A stretch of 64,000 nt of DNA from Phoronis australis. Its lineage: Eukaryota; Phoronida; Phoronidae. The notes below the pieces were generated by a model. That model saw only the letters and a program-made list of their open reading frames with translations, made no database searches and was not told where the DNA came from. Location of the stretch: NCBI GenBank assembly GCA_002633005.1, contig NMRA01000337.1:370380-434379 (forward strand), written 5' to 3'. The position numbers and the translations under genes were made by a program. This document shows positions 1 to 12,584 of the stretch, in pieces. The stretch's first letter is position 1, and each line of letters begins with the position of its first letter.

Positions 1-123
1 TTCTTTGGTGAGAGTTTCCTGTGATTTTTAATAGAGCTCTGAGGACTCAGACCCTTGCGACTGCGAATACTGCCTTGTGGACTTCTTTGGTTGTTGAGTG
101 GCACGGCTTGGCCATTACATTCA
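1..123 (-). CDS. Cav3: Cav3 exon: II-III linker with ECNG motif, cut by the window edge
   Basis: This exon enters in phase 2 after acceptor actcatgttcacag and stays open to position 1, so its 3' end is outside the window. It reads ECNGQAVPLNNQRSP, then QGSIRSRKGLSPQSSIKNH and RKLSPK. ECNG corresponds to the DCNG island that follows a Ser-rich segment in vertebrate Cav3 II-III linkers. The next expected parts, domain III S1 onward, lie beyond the window. Confidence 0.8.
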
Positions 124-3100
124 CTGTGAACATGAGTGTTAAGATCAGTGTCATAAAAACATAATCCAAGATTGGTTAAAGTGAGATCGTGTGTGCATAA
201 CCTGGGCTCACAACAACATAAATGACTATTATGTTGGCACATGCACATATTTCAATGGCAAATCCTTTTTTGGTGTTGTGAATTTTTGAGGCAACGAATT
301 AGGCACAGGCAATATCTCACTTTAATATCCATTTTAAAAAATACACTTTTTTACGTATCAACTGCAAAATTAAACAAAAGTTGTGGTTCACAAACCCCAC
401 ACACACCAGTCTACACCTCATCATTGCATAACATCCCACAGTTACATGAAGCAAAGCAAACCAGGACAGGAAATACATAAAAGTTTGCATGCAAAAGCAA
501 CTGATGCAAGCTAGCTAGATTCAAATCAAATTTCTTGAAAAGCTCCAGCGTAGTGGAAGGAAAATCAAAACCAAAAAGATGTCCGAGCACTTCACAATGA
601 AGAGAGGAAAGTCACTATTGGCTTGAACCACAATAAAGCTGACTGTGCATTTGCAACAGCTTCACGACTGACCACCATGTCAAATAATAAAACGTAATCC
701 ATAACCAGTCCTCAAGGGAGGCCAAAATTGAAGGACACTGACATTTTATCAAAATCAAGCTATCTGGTGACCCTACGGGGCACTAATGCTAAACTCGTGC
801 AAAATGTCCAATGAGAAGGGAAATGGATTACAATTTGTGCAATATAAATTATAAAATTTCAGAAAGTAGGTTGAATGAAGTTTGAATTTGATCATTCGCT
901 AAATGCCCTCCTTGAGACATCTTAACGCACAAGATCAAATCTATTCACTAGTCAAGCTACATAAAACTGAAATTCTAGTGCAAACTAGATTTAGTAAAAG
1001 ACAAACTCTGTGCATGCATTACACTTGTTGTAAGGCTGGTACCACCAAATAACACTGATTGTCTGTGAACTATGTTCCAGGAATTACATAACGCGAAATG
1101 ATCGTGATAGAATCTCTGGGGTTAAAGGGGCTATAAACTTGACACGCTTTTATCAGCGATTTCAATAGTTCATTACCCACTCGGCTGTGGGGGCAATAAA
1201 CACGATAATTATGCCTGGTCTGGCGATGGAACTACTTTCAAGTGAATGGTGAGATGCCTTGAACGTCAACACAACATTCATATATGAAACTTTTTTCGGC
1301 GGCCAAATTTACGATTCAATAACACCGCATGACATTAAATTAATACAGTACAGCACTTTTTCGACATGTCTGTTAAGTAAACCCAATACCTACAGAATTA
1401 AAAGGTTCCGGAAAAGCACAATCGAGTCGCATTATGACGTACCTGTTGTTTTACAACATTCGATCGCTTCAATATACTCCTTCTACAATTTGTTTTTAAC
1501 AAACACGGATACAAAATTTGTAACACATGCTTGTATGTGGATGGTATAACAACCAAATAACAATGTTGCGGTGGAATCCACGTTCAGCATTGATCGTAGT
1601 GTGGTGGTCTTAAAAAGTTCACGATAATTCTTGTGGAAAATAGATGGAAGTTTGAAGCAAATTCGGTAAATTTTCAACAATTTTAGTATCATTTTTGTCT
1701 AACTTCCTTCCGGATTTTCGCCACGACATCCAACAAAAACTCTGGAAATTAGAGTCATTTTTCGGCAGATTTTCATCGGGATTTTCGCTTTATGACAAAA
1801 ATGTATGAGCTTGAACACGGTCACCCGTCGCTCTCATTTTGAAATGGCGAAAAACGGCTGTGGCACTGTGCAAATTAGACCGTGGCAGATTCATATATTC
1901 GTGAAGTTTTTTACTTTCTCAGGAATTTTAACTCGGGTTTACTGACATTCCACGCTAATTTCTGTGAATTTACTATGAAATTATATGTGCAAATTAAATT
2001 CTTAATGGATATGAAATTCAATACAAAGGAAACCACTTTAACACGTAGTAATACCAAAAGTTACTTCAAACTCGGCTGATCTGACCGAAGCAACCTCAGC
2101 TAAAACTTCACCGATATTTACAGAGACAGCAAATACGGAGGTCAAAATTTTATGAAGATTTCGAATTTTCTATTAGTTTAAATCCATCAGAAAAGCGAAA
2201 AAGTAAAAACAGAGGTGTTATTTCTTTAGGCAACTCTTATCTGAACGCTATCAGCTAATGTGTATTAGAGTGAAATAGCATGTTACTGAACAAATAAAGG
2301 CATGTGGTTTACTCAGGAATTTCGACTATCACGACCAAAACACGTTATGTAGTTATAGTACAACCAGACCCTCCTGTTGGTGGGCTATTTAACAACAGCA
2401 AGGTCAACTGAACTACAGTACATCTCATACAACAGTGGCAAAGGGCAGGCATGGGAACCAATACGCGCAGCATATCTCCATGCAGTAGAGCGAACAACAT
2501 AAACGTGCATCTTTAATTACCTGAAGTGATATGTAATACAGAATCTGTGGATCAGATATGAGAGTATGACAGTAACATGTGACCACGGCCACAATACAAC
2601 ATTATGCACTTATAGATATGTTCATTTTATGCTACTACGCTAAACTGAAATGCGCCAGTTATCAGCTGCCATTTCTTTAAAGCTTCATTAGGCTTCATTT
2701 AGCATGAAAATGGAATTAGCGCTTTTACTCTGATAAAATCAGGCGTGTAATATTCCTTAGCGTGATAACATTCCATTTGCATACTGAAATATGCACGTTT
2801 TCTTGTCATGAAAATAGAATAGTTGAGATAATTTCTACTCGAATTTATAAGAATAAAATGCCCAACTTGAATTTCATTTTCAGTCTTCTACAAAGTCTCA
2901 CAAGATTATGCTTTTCTCGTGCGAAACTAGGTCTACAGAAAACTCTCCAACTTTTTTCTTTATTTAGACATTTGGCTAAAACATATCTCTACAATATCTA
3001 AGTCCCTCAAAAGGTGATGCAACAAACTCGAAGGGTTTTCAACTGTTACGTCTGTTGCTGTTACTTCCAGAAGTTTGTTAATTTTAAGGTCAAACCTCAA

Positions 3101-3313
3101 GCAGTTTCACTGTCCCGAGCCCAAGTGTCCTTATGATGGCTGCGGTCTTCATAAATAAAGATAAATTCAACCAATGTTTTCAAAGATTGCAATAAAATTT
3201 CTTGCAGGCATATTTCAAGTTTGCAACATGACAAGTCATGCAATAAGCAGTGCGTTTGCAGGTCAGTAAAATGACCGTGGTTTTCTTGTGAAGATCTGTG
3301 ATACCTCCCGTAC
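124..3313. other. Cav3 intron, no recognised content
   Basis: This AT-rich intron of the II-III linker region shows no open frame with coding character, no tandem array and no clear inverted-repeat element. Confidence 0.5.
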
Positions 3314-3416
3314 CTGTTGGTGTTTTGTGGACTACACTTGTATGACTTGTTGCTGAATACATCATCCTCACCATCACTCTCCTCCGACTGACCTCCCACC
3401 AGGCTTGCTTTGTCCT
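3314..3416 (-). CDS. Cav3: Cav3 exon: II-III linker, acidic
   Basis: This exon has phase 1 to 2, acceptor attgttcaacag and donor gtacgg. The codons read DKASLVGGQSEESDGEDDVF and SNKSYKCSPQNTN. The acidic Ser/Glu/Asp patch is typical of this linker and may be a casein kinase 2 target. The other long minus-strand frame across this exon is basic and does not fit the phases. The frame here makes Glu with the preceding exon and Ser with the following one. Confidence 0.85.
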
Positions 3417-4251
3417 CTGTTGAACAATCATTGTTACATTAAGGGAATACCAGACAAAAGTGCAAATTTCACACATAAAACCAATTAATTTTAACGTATA
3501 TAAGGTTAAGTACCTATATGTCATCGTGGAGATTTTTGATCCACTTCCGACGGTGGACAACAAGTATGATGACATCAAACCTTATTACATTGCCATGGAA
3601 GTTTCATGAGTGGCTATCCCATTACTCATTATTAAGGTTGAGCAGGGTTGATGCAAGAATGTTTGTGCACGACTCAGTGAACAATTCGGCCCAATGCACA
3701 GTGGCCTAACAAACTGCAACTACTGACAAGATCTAGCTTGTCTGATAGAAATACTAAAAACACCACAAAAACCTGAGTAGTGTTGGCAGATATTGCCAAA
3801 TTCATTAACTACAAACAATCAGTATAAAGAGGTCTTTAAGTGAAAACATCGCCCAACAATTCCTAATTTTCTTGTCAATGAATTGATGTGAAAGGTGCAG
3901 TGTGTCCTCATCATGAAAGTAGGGCAAGCTTTTCTCTGACAGTTCTGTTTGAAATGAAGCCACAAGTCATAAGACGCCAGGCCTTGAGAGTGTGTTCCAC
4001 ATTTTATGGCAATTACTCATAGAAAAGGGCAAACCCACTTGCTGCGAGATGTCACACTGAAGTACAAGCAAAACCAGTGATCACATCAGCTTTTAATTCT
4101 CTCGAGTTGTTTGTGTCTACAGAACACAGCCCAGATGTACAATGGGGAAGGTGAACTGCTTGCGACACAATTAAAAATCATTCAGAATTTTGATGTGACA
4201 TCACAACATGAAATTCATCAAATCACTGTAACTACATCAGCCATACTGCAC

Positions 4252-4351
4252 CTTTAATATTCACGTTCTTGTGGTTACTACTTTTACTACTCTGTCGTCG
4301 CAGACGTGGAGTTCGAGGGAGTCTGGGAGAACTGCGGAGACTCGATGAGCT
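4252..4351 (-). CDS. Cav3: Cav3 exon: II-III linker, Arg/Ser-rich
   Basis: This exon has phase 0 to 1 and 33 codons plus 1 nt. The product is SSSSLRSSPRLPRTPRLR, RQSSKSSNHKNVNIK. It resembles the vertebrate II-III linker stretch SSRNSLGRAPSLKRR, which is rich in phosphorylatable serines next to basic residues. The acceptor (ttatttaaag) is poor, but it is the only one that gives an open frame consistent with both neighbours. The donor is gtgcag. Confidence 0.78.
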
Positions 4352-4777
4352 CTTTAAATAATAAGATTAATGACATTAGTCACCATGAACACAAAAATGT
4401 CAAATATGAATAACGCATTGAACACTTAGTGAGAGCATACAAGGACCAGTATACAACAGTTGTTGTAGTGAGATTAAAATAAAAACGGTTAAAGAATGGC
4501 ATACACTGAACTTTGTAATGAGAAATTAAAATCATATTTCAATTAATAACTTGTTTAAAATTAATAATAGAAAGTGAAAGCTAGCTGCTTTTGCTCTGGT
4601 ATTAAATTTTCATTATTTAGATTACTGAAAATTTTACATTTTAATTTTAAAAAATTCTCAACAATCATATAGAAGAATTTTTTCTATAGAGTTTCCACAA
4701 AACAACACTTGATGAACTTTTGGTTATTTGAATCACTATCAGGAGCCTCTGGAAACTCAATAACTAGTTACCTTGGG

Positions 4778-4852
4778 ACAGGGTCCCAGATTTTGAGAAC
4801 CAGTCTGGTGCCTGTTATTCAGGGGAAAATGTTTCTCAAAATGCAGGACACA
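4778..4852. mobile_element. Short inverted-repeat element (MITE-like), copy 1
   Basis: The arms GATTTTGAGAACCAGT and its imperfect complement (TTTCTCAAAATGC) flank a short spacer. The same element is at 14051-14133. It is a 75-80 bp foldback with no coding capacity. Confidence 0.55.
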
Positions 4853-4913
4853 TAACCATCTTAGAATTAAATAACCGAAAAATTACCATCTCATCAAAAA
4901 ATTTAACACTTAC

Positions 4914-5116
4914 AACACTTTTGTCAACCGAATCCATGGAGACATTACTAGAGTTGAATGATGTATTTAGTTTACTGTTGTACATCATCTCATGAGGAGA
5001 GCCATGAGGTGTCGCCGCTGGTGTTGCGGCTGTGTGAGTGATGATAGGTGGGTTTAGGTTCAGCTCCATCTCCTGGCAAACTGTGACAACAGGGGTGAGA
5101 GCGTTCAGTTTCTTAG
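4914..5116 (-). CDS. Cav3: Cav3 exon: II-III linker with HTAATP motif
   Basis: This exon enters in phase 1 after acceptor catgacag and leaves in phase 0 at a strong gtaagt. The product includes LNALTPVVTVCQEMELNLNP, PIITHTAATPAATPHGSP and NTSFNSSNVSMDSVDKSV. The segment PPIITHTAATP corresponds to PPLIIHTAATPM, a conserved island in the otherwise variable II-III linker of Cav3 channels. The remainder is Ser/Asn-rich. Confidence 0.9.
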
Positions 5117-5870
5117 CTGTCATGAAACGAACAGGCAAACAAATCAATCTAGACTGAGAGAGCGAGTGTATGTCACATGAAGTGTAATTCTTCTAAAGCA
5201 ATAAAAAATTAGCATCACGCCACTCTGTGCAAGAAAATAACGCCCTCAAGTCCAATTAAAAGACATGCAATACTACAATTACGCATAGCATTAACAAAAT
5301 TATGCATAGTGTAAACAAAATTGACATAAAATTATACTCAGGGGAATTGTTCAACAACAGCATAAGTTTTTGTCTTTTCATATAACAGTTTTGGTAGAAA
5401 ACTAAGAATTATATATTAAACTCATTTTTCTGTTATTTTTAGAATTTAAGTGTGCATGTAACATGAGTTTGAAATGGTTTCAAACACACCTCAAACACAT
5501 TTGAATTACAACACGTTTGACATAACAAAACAAATATGGTATGATGGTCGTCATTGAACTACTGGAGGTTCTTAGAAAAAGGAGGAAGTTTCACTTAGTG
5601 TTTTTAATTAGTAACGAGAGGCTCTTCACTTTCTGAAGCATTTCTACAATATCGTTTTAGATTCTCATTCGTACCTACAAATTACTCATCAGTCACTGAC
5701 AAAACTTTTAACATGTTTTCTGGTAAGTCCACTACTGAGCATGTAATGTCTTTAAACACATTGGGCGAGTTGAAGAATTTCTTAAGTTGGAGACTTTAAT
5801 GTTTAAGTGCAGCAGTAGTTCAGTAAAATCTCAGCTGAGAACATATTAACCAACTCGACAAAACACAGCC

Positions 5871-5965
5871 TACGGTAAAATCTCACCAATTTCAGACAAA
5901 AAATTAGTTGCTAGAAATGGGTTTTTCATTTTCAAAAGCTTCTAACATTGTTGATAATGGCCACA
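5871..5965. mobile_element. Partial MITE with terminus TACGGTAAAATCTCACCAAT
   Basis: One end of the family seen complete at 46134-46670 and 38842-39073 is present here, followed directly by sequence like the opposite end (TTCTAACATTGTTG). The middle and the far terminus are missing. Confidence 0.5.
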
Positions 5966-6203
5966 TGATTGTCTGATGCTAGCTACAACACTGCACTTGA
6001 AAATGGCAAAGCATTAGGTATGACTTACGAAAAAAGAGAAAATAAATTCCGAGCCATACTGAATTTTAAATTGATGAGAGTAAAAAACAGCAATTCTTCA
6101 CTACTTGCCAAAAAAACTAAACCTATATGTCGTCTGTCACTTGATCTGCAACTAGAGACATCTGTTGATGAAATCACAAGTAACTCCACGGAAGACAGCT
6201 CAC

Positions 6204-6336
6204 CTTTCTGCTGATTGTTTTTCTCCTCCTCAATGTCTGCTTTTATACCGTCATCATCATCTGTCATGTTGTTCGCCTTAGCCTCACTTTCACCCTGACT
6301 ACCAAGTTGCGAGTTCTTTTTCTTCTTCTCTTCTTC
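6204..6336 (-). CDS. Cav3: Cav3 exon: proximal II-III linker, charged
   Basis: This exon enters in phase 0 after acceptor attgtttacag and leaves in phase 1 at gtgagc (44 codons plus 1 nt). The product is highly charged: EEEKKKNSQLGSQGESEAKA, then MTDDDDGIKADIEEEKNNQQ. It follows domain II S6 directly if no small exon is missed in the 5.9 kb intron. Sequence conservation here is low in the family, so the assignment rests on the open frame, the splice sites, and the phase match on both sides. Confidence 0.8.
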
Positions 6337-6573
6337 CTGTAAACAATTGTCAATATTTTCATTCTGAGTGATCTTTTGCCAACTAGCAACATTAAAAAGA
6401 CCAACAGAACACTCAGCCCATCAAAATCTCATTCTCATTTCTTAGGGACTTCTAGGAAATTTGTGATTGAGTGCCCAGGGTCTTTTATTGATGATATATG
6501 TATCCCATCACCCAAGAGCAATATGCCCACAACTTTATGGCAAATGACATGCTTCTAAGGGTGTTCATTAGTA

Positions 6574-7881
6574 CCGTACTCGTCCGCGTTACCGCCCAGG
6601 GTGCTTAAATTGGGAATCTAAAAAATAGGGGGTGGGCGGTAACCCGAGCATGGGGGGTTAAAATCGAAATTTTTTAAAAGTTTGTTGCTTACTGCATGGA
6701 GCTACACTGACGTCAGACTTCAAGCATATCAGTTAAAATATAGGTCGGGGATTGAAGTAACGGACTTCGACGGCCTGAAGTGGAATAGCACACACGATAA
6801 AGTGGCGTCGTGATCCCGAGCATGACTGGGTTTTTACGTACCTCGGTCGCTGCTGGTCATCTCTTAGAACTAAAGTATTCATACAGGTAGGCATGCGTTC
6901 AGCAGGGCAAATTTCTTGAGAAAAAAGATAGATCAAGCAAAACTCCGCTAGTTCGCGGAGTATTTCTAAGGGAAGCACTTGAAGTTGTAAACGTTTGCTT
7001 CCCGCTGGATGCTTAGGCAACCAAACACGTGCTAATGATTGACTGGTTGTTCATACTGAATACTTTGAACTTAGTTTGAACAATCAACGTTTCATATACA
7101 TTGTATATTTCTTTTTGAGTTCAAAGCCATCACCGCTCTTGTTCAATAAAGCATGTGCTCAACAATCGGACGATATTACTATTAGGCAATAGGGGGGCTC
7201 GGTCGGCTGTCAAAATAATGAAGCAAAACACATCATGTAAAAAGTCATCAGGTAAATCAAAAGTTGGATGTGGACAGAATGTTTGACTTGCGCTTAATGA
7301 CAAGTTGATTTCTTGCACTGCTGCTTTCGGTTGGGCGCTTCCATTTTGGCGTCAGAAGTGAAAGGCATTAAAAACATGTGTTTAACCAAGACGGGGAACA
7401 GCGAGACAAGTTGGCTTGTCACAGTGGACCATTTCTTTTCTTATTTCAAATGCTCGGGATTGTTATCTTTCGTGTACTGTCACGGGGAATCACAAAAAGG
7501 TTGGCCATGAACGTGAAATTCTTGTCAAGTACTGCTTTGCTGGTTCTTCCACAGCAAATGAAATACATTCGAAAACGCCGTCTCAGTGATCAGTACATAC
7601 CAACGCGAGTTCCGCGCGCGTGTGAGCCAAAGGAAACAATTGTCTCCTTCAGTAAAGGGCATGAGAATACGGGTATTTTACCACCATAGTAAGGCAAGGT
7701 ACCAGTTTCGCTAAAACTGATTGATTGTCACAGAAAGGTAAGCAAGTTGTGCACGTTTTGGAATCTTAATGTTGTGCGACGAATGTTCACAGAAGCACAG
7801 ATACTTTTAAGGAAGTATAGATCATGAAAAATTGGGGGTGGGCGATAAGCCAAGCATGGGCCGTAACCCGGACGAGTACGG
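6574..7881. mobile_element. 1.3 kb DNA transposon with inverted termini and TA flanks, copy 1
   Basis: The left end CCGTACTCGTCCGCGTTACC and the right end (complement CCGTACTCGTCCGGGTTACG) form imperfect inverted repeats of about 25 bp, flanked by TA on each side, as expected for a 2-bp target duplication. Just inside both ends are GGGGGTGGGCG-type motifs. A second copy is at 57561-58788. Open frames around 7313-7689 are partly shared between copies but match no transposase, so it is likely non-autonomous. Confidence 0.75.
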
Positions 7882-7884
7882 TAA

Positions 7885-8742
7885 TGTAATATAACCATTA
7901 GATAACACAGAATACGTCAAACCCGTACAAAAATGGAAAGTATTGTCATTTTCCCGGTAGAAAAACATCAGTGAAATTTTATGAAAATCCAGCAAGGAAC
8001 TCCAGAGATACAAAAGCCAAGTGAAAAAAAATTGTCATCGAGTAGCAGCAGTAGTTGCGTTTGTCCATCTGTTGTCAAATTAATAGGAATACACTTGCAA
8101 AATTTCCAAGTTTTTGCAAGGGATTTAGGAAATACAGCTGCAGATGCAAAAAAAGGCACTAAGGGGCACTTCAACAGTTGCATCCACATAAATCAACGTC
8201 ACTTGCAGTCTTCTTTTCAGGAGCACATCTGCCAATGCTCATATTGACCCTTCAAAAGAGGTATGGCAGACAGAGAGGCCAACGCCAAAAAAAAATCGAA
8301 ATTTTTTTTAAAATGGCCAATAGGTAGCACAGAATAAGTTAAATCTGTCTGAAACCTATTTGCCAAATTAAAGGAACTTCAAAAATACAGAGGCAAACAT
8401 AAAAAACTAAAATTGCCACTAAGTGGGAATAGCAGTTATCGGATCAATCCCAAATTCACGGTCATCTGTCGTCACCTCTATAGGAGCACATCTGCCGTCA
8501 CCTCCATAGGAGCACATCTGTCGTCTCCTCCATAGGAGCACATCTGTCGTCACCTCCACAGAAGCACATCTGTCATCTCCTCCATAGAAGCATATCTGTC
8601 GTCAACTCCATAGAAGCACATCAGCCAAATCCCATTAAGATGGTTCATGGGGTTTAGGAAATACAGCAGCAAACGCCAGATGGCAGATGCCTGGAGATCA
8701 GGGCATTATGCAACCCATTATGTAAACGTGGGTGCATAAAAG
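7885..8742. repeat. GCCACTAGG-family interspersed repeat, truncated copy
   Basis: This is a member of the family with ~140-bp submonomers containing a GCCACTAGG(T/G)GG core and AAATTTTATGAAAAT segments. It ends with GTGGGTGCATAAAAGTA, a worn form of the family's 3' hairpin. It contains a local 26-bp tandem array (8461-8625). Confidence 0.65.
8461..8625. repeat. 26-bp tandem repeat, about 6 copies
   Basis: The unit is close to GTCACCTCCATAGGAGCACA plus TCTGTC. The array sits inside the interspersed repeat copy and seems to be an expansion of its own CATAGGAGCACATCTGCC segment. Confidence 0.85.
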
Positions 8743-9101
8743 TATAATGCAATTTTAAGTTTTAATAACGTCAAATTGATTTTCCGATAAATAGGTGCTT
8801 ATGTAGCAGGTGATAAGAACCCTGAAATTGGATAATGACCAAAAAAATCATGGAAACACAGAGTGCTGTGAAACATAGCACAAAAAAGCTGTAACGAACG
8901 TGACCGCAACATTCAACAAAATTTATAAAGTCCAGTATTTGTAGCAATTTTATTTGCAACATGCAGTCTGAATTTGAAGAGGCTTTACTGCAATCAGCTG
9001 ACCAAATGATAAAAAGCACCATTCTTTTGACAATCTAATTGTCAAAACTTTTCTTATAAAATAAACAGTCATGATTAATTTCGCTTGAGAGTTCCAGTGG
9101 C

Positions 9102-9515
9102 CGGTTGCATGAAACACTCCCAAATAGGTACTCAACTAAGTTCCCTAAACCTACTGAGTATTTTTGGACTTGTGAAAACATCGATTTTCCTTCCTTATAT
9201 TGTTTTAGTTTCATTACTAGATAACTTTTGATTTGATACAAATCGAGAGTGAACTCTACGTTAAATTGTCAATATTATCGAAAATAAGAAGGGATCTTTT
9301 GATGCAACACCCACAATTTAAGGACTAAGTCCCTATTTATTTTCAATGAACTCTGGGCTCAGTTTTTATCTACATTACTAGAAAATGTCATTAATCAAAA
9401 AGGAGCTCATAATGAAGATGAAAATATTGCATCTGTGAGTCCATACAGACACTAATACTCAAAAAGACTTAGGGACCTTAGTTGAGTCCCTATTTGGGAC
9501 TCTTTCATGCAACCG
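9102..9515. mobile_element. 414-bp MITE with ~65-bp inverted termini
   Basis: It begins CGGTTGCATGAAACACTCCC and ends with the complement (TCTTTCATGCAACCG). The arms continue with AAATAGG, CTCAACTAAG and CCCTAA on one side and their complements on the other. No coding capacity is seen. It lies in the intron after domain II S6. Confidence 0.8.
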
Positions 9516-10465
9516 TTCACTGATTATTGTATTTCACAGAGTTAATATCCAAGGTGTTTATTTTGGGAATCCCAAAAGCCACATGATGGACAAAAAGCTG
9601 AGACAGGTATTTTTAAAAATTTTGGGGTGGGTACCTAGTGCCCTAGATGTTTATAAAAATGTTGACTGTGTGCTAGCTGTCATTTCTAGTAATTCATTGC
9701 AAAAGCTTACATGGGCATGTTGTTTTGAAGACATTTTGTAAACCAAATGAAAGAAAAAGCGGTGAACAAATATTCAGATGCTCTAACCATACAACATGAA
9801 ACAGTGCCATCATCGACTTCACGGCAAAATTTTGCTAGGCAAGAAAAACAAACAACACAGATAGCACACTCATAATAAATCCTTTGAAGCTTCTTGTCGG
9901 AGTTTCACGGCTTCTTTAACTAGCGTACACAGGACTCCATTTATTAGGCAACATGTGGTGTGAGGCATCAAACGTGAATATTTACACGCACTCAAGTTCT
10001 GTGATAACATTTGTTGGCACTAGAATAAGACAGCTTTGAGTGACAGCACCTGCTGAGGCAATATGCTGTTTTGATTTGTATTTTCTGTTTATGGAAAAAA
10101 TGGGTTCATACACCCACTGACAGGTGATTATGTAAAGCTGAAATTTAAGAAAATCTGACGGTGAACTTGAGCAGGCTAGAGCGATTAAAACAAAAATTTT
10201 CAAAAAATGGAGGGAGTTTAGTGACACCTGGTTTTAACTCAGGGAAATACAATTAGAGTTAAATAGAATAATGAAAGGAAGAGAAATCAGCATAGAACAA
10301 CATGTTTAACATACATTCCATTTCAGACCACACAAAACAGAAATCAGCAGGCAATGCATTCACTTTTGAGAGACTATGACCACGCAGCCAGCACAAAGGT
10401 CAAAGTTAGCCTCAATATTATTTTGGGAGGAGAGTGGTTCACACCTTTTCTGAAACAGCTGCTTG

Positions 10466-11610
10466 GAGCAGCGGTGCATTGAAATGTGCCCACGAATGCA
10501 CCGCAAAGGGTGTGCTTCAAAGGGTGTTTATTTGTATCATAAAAAGGCCACTAGATAGCGCAAAATACGTCAAATCCATCAGCGAATGGGAGCATGTCAT
10601 TGTTGCTTCTAATAGAAACGATTTCCTAAATTTCATAAAAATCCATCAAGAACTTCAGAGAAACAGAAGAAAACTGCCATTAGGAGGCGCCACAGTCATC
10701 GCAGTCGTTGAAAAATCATTGCCAACTGTACTCTTAACACTAAGAACAACTATGCAAATTTTCACAATCATCCTTAGAGTGATTTGGTTGATAGAGGGGC
10801 CAACGCCAAAAACAGACTAAAAACAGTACAAATGGCCCCAAATGTCACAAAAAATGTCAAATTCATTTGGAAATGCGAGGACAGCTTCAACTCACTAATA
10901 GATGCCTATCTGCCAAATTTTATGAAAATCCAATGAGGACTTACGAAGATACAGAGGAAAGTGTAAAAAACTAAAATTGCCACTAGGGGGCACACTAGTA
11001 GTCTGATCTTTCCGAAAGTCGTCGTCGTTGTCCGTTGTCAACTTCATATAAATGCACTTGCTAAATTTGATAAAGATCCAGTAGAGCCTTTAGGACATCC
11101 AGCCATGGGCGCAAAAACAAGCAAAACTGCAACTAGAGGAGGTGCCACAATAGTCTAAATCATCAGAAAATCATCCACAGCTGCCCTCTTCATAGCAAGA
11201 ACATGTATGGCAATTTTCACAAACATCCTAAGAGTGGTTTGTTTGATGGAGGGAAACAGTAAAAATGGCCACTAGGTGGCACAAAGTACCTTGAATCCGT
11301 CTGAAAATGGGAGGATAGCGTCATCTCACAGATTGCTTAACTGCAAAATTTTATGATAATACGTTGAAGACCTTCAAAGATACAGACTGAGGGAAACATG
11401 AAAGTTAAATTGCCACTAGGGGGAACACCAGTAGTCGATAGGTCTGAAATTCATCGTCATCTGTGGTCAGCTTCATAGGAACATATTTGCCAAATCTCAT
11501 TAAGATCCTGTGAGAGGTTTAGGAGATACGGCTGAGGACGCCGGGCAGCAGACGTCCAGACAGAGATGACGGCAAGATGCACCCAAATATAAATATGTGG
11601 GAGCATGAAA
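10466..11610. repeat. GCCACTAGG-family interspersed repeat, near full length
   Basis: It starts with the family 5' motif GAAATGTGCCCACGAATGCA and runs through several ~140-bp submonomers with GCCACTAGG cores. It ends at the palindromic hairpin region AAATATAAATATGTGGGAGC. The open frame at 10434-10820 lies within it and is not a gene. Confidence 0.75.
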
Positions 11611-12246
11611 ACCTAGTGAGGTGCTGTGAGGTTACTTAGTATTCACAGAACAATGAAAAAATAAATAATAGAAACAAACACAATCATGTGACTTGACAAA
11701 GTATTATGTGGTCTGAACTGTCAGAGAGACTTAACCAAAATGAATACCACCAAGGTACGGCATCCGCAAGATGTCTGCAAGCAGTTGATTCAACAATTTC
11801 TAGCAAAACTAGTGCCCAGGCATTCTATTTGAGCAAGCAATTTGTGAGTGGCAAAATTTCCAAAATTTGTAAACTGAAATATCATTTTTACTGAAGTAGG
11901 CTCCATAAATTTCAAAACTTTTGGACATTAAAAATAATATATCAAAACAGGATCTAAAACTAAGAAATGATAATGTATGAAGAAGTATTTGTCTTAACTA
12001 AAAAACCTGGAGGGCTAATCCTTTTGGTGACATACTGTTCAACAGTAGGTAATCAACCAGACATCTAAAGATGGTCTACCGCAGATCTTAGAATTTCTGC
12101 TCAAGAGAAATTGTTGAAAAACGCTTACTGACTGATGGACGGCATGGTTACAAGGCTAGAGGAGAGAAGAGTCAGAAGAGATTAGGTGAGACAAGCAAGG
12201 GTGGTGACCAAGTGCACTGTGTGCGGGTAGACATGGCCTGGCATAC

Positions 12247-12402
12247 CTCTGTAGAAAACCCTTCCACCAATATGGCAACTAGAAGATTCAATAAAACGTA
12301 GTTGCCAAATGTCATCAGGGCAACGAAATAGAGAGAGGCCCAAGGCGAAGTCTTTTCCATGCCATTGTACAACACTGTATTCCAATCTTCTTGAGTCAGA
12401 AT
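12247..12402 (-). CDS. Cav3: Cav3 alternative exon B2: canonical domain II selectivity filter and S6
   Basis: A 52-codon phase 0/0 exon runs from acceptor ccctatttcag to donor gtatgc. It reads [37 protein letters not shown] and [15 protein letters not shown], very close to vertebrate Cav3 domain II. The aspartate-flanked glutamate of EDW is the domain II filter residue, and the S6 asparagine is present. It lies only 182 bp downstream of B1. Both B exons are multiples of three and phase 0, so including both would keep the frame but insert a second pore-S6 segment. Exclusivity would therefore have to come from splicing control. Confidence 0.95.
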
Positions 12403-12584
12403 CTGAAATAGGGTAAAAAATCATGCTGAACAAATTCAAGCCTTAAAAAAAACTGCCTCGAGTCATGTGCTGGTCTATTCCGTAACAGTAAACTGACGGC
12501 AACCAGTACTGCCACCTGGTGTGTGTAAAATAAACCAACACAGGGCACCCTGGCAGTTGAGCAAACCAAAACAACAGTATTTAC

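Noticed and set aside
3180-3578. 132-codon minus-strand frame across the II-III linker exon
   Set aside because: It overlaps the real exon in another frame, is basic, and does not fit the splice phases.
10434-10820. 128-codon plus-strand frame
   Set aside because: It lies inside a GCCACTAGG-family repeat and is not conserved as a frame in other copies.
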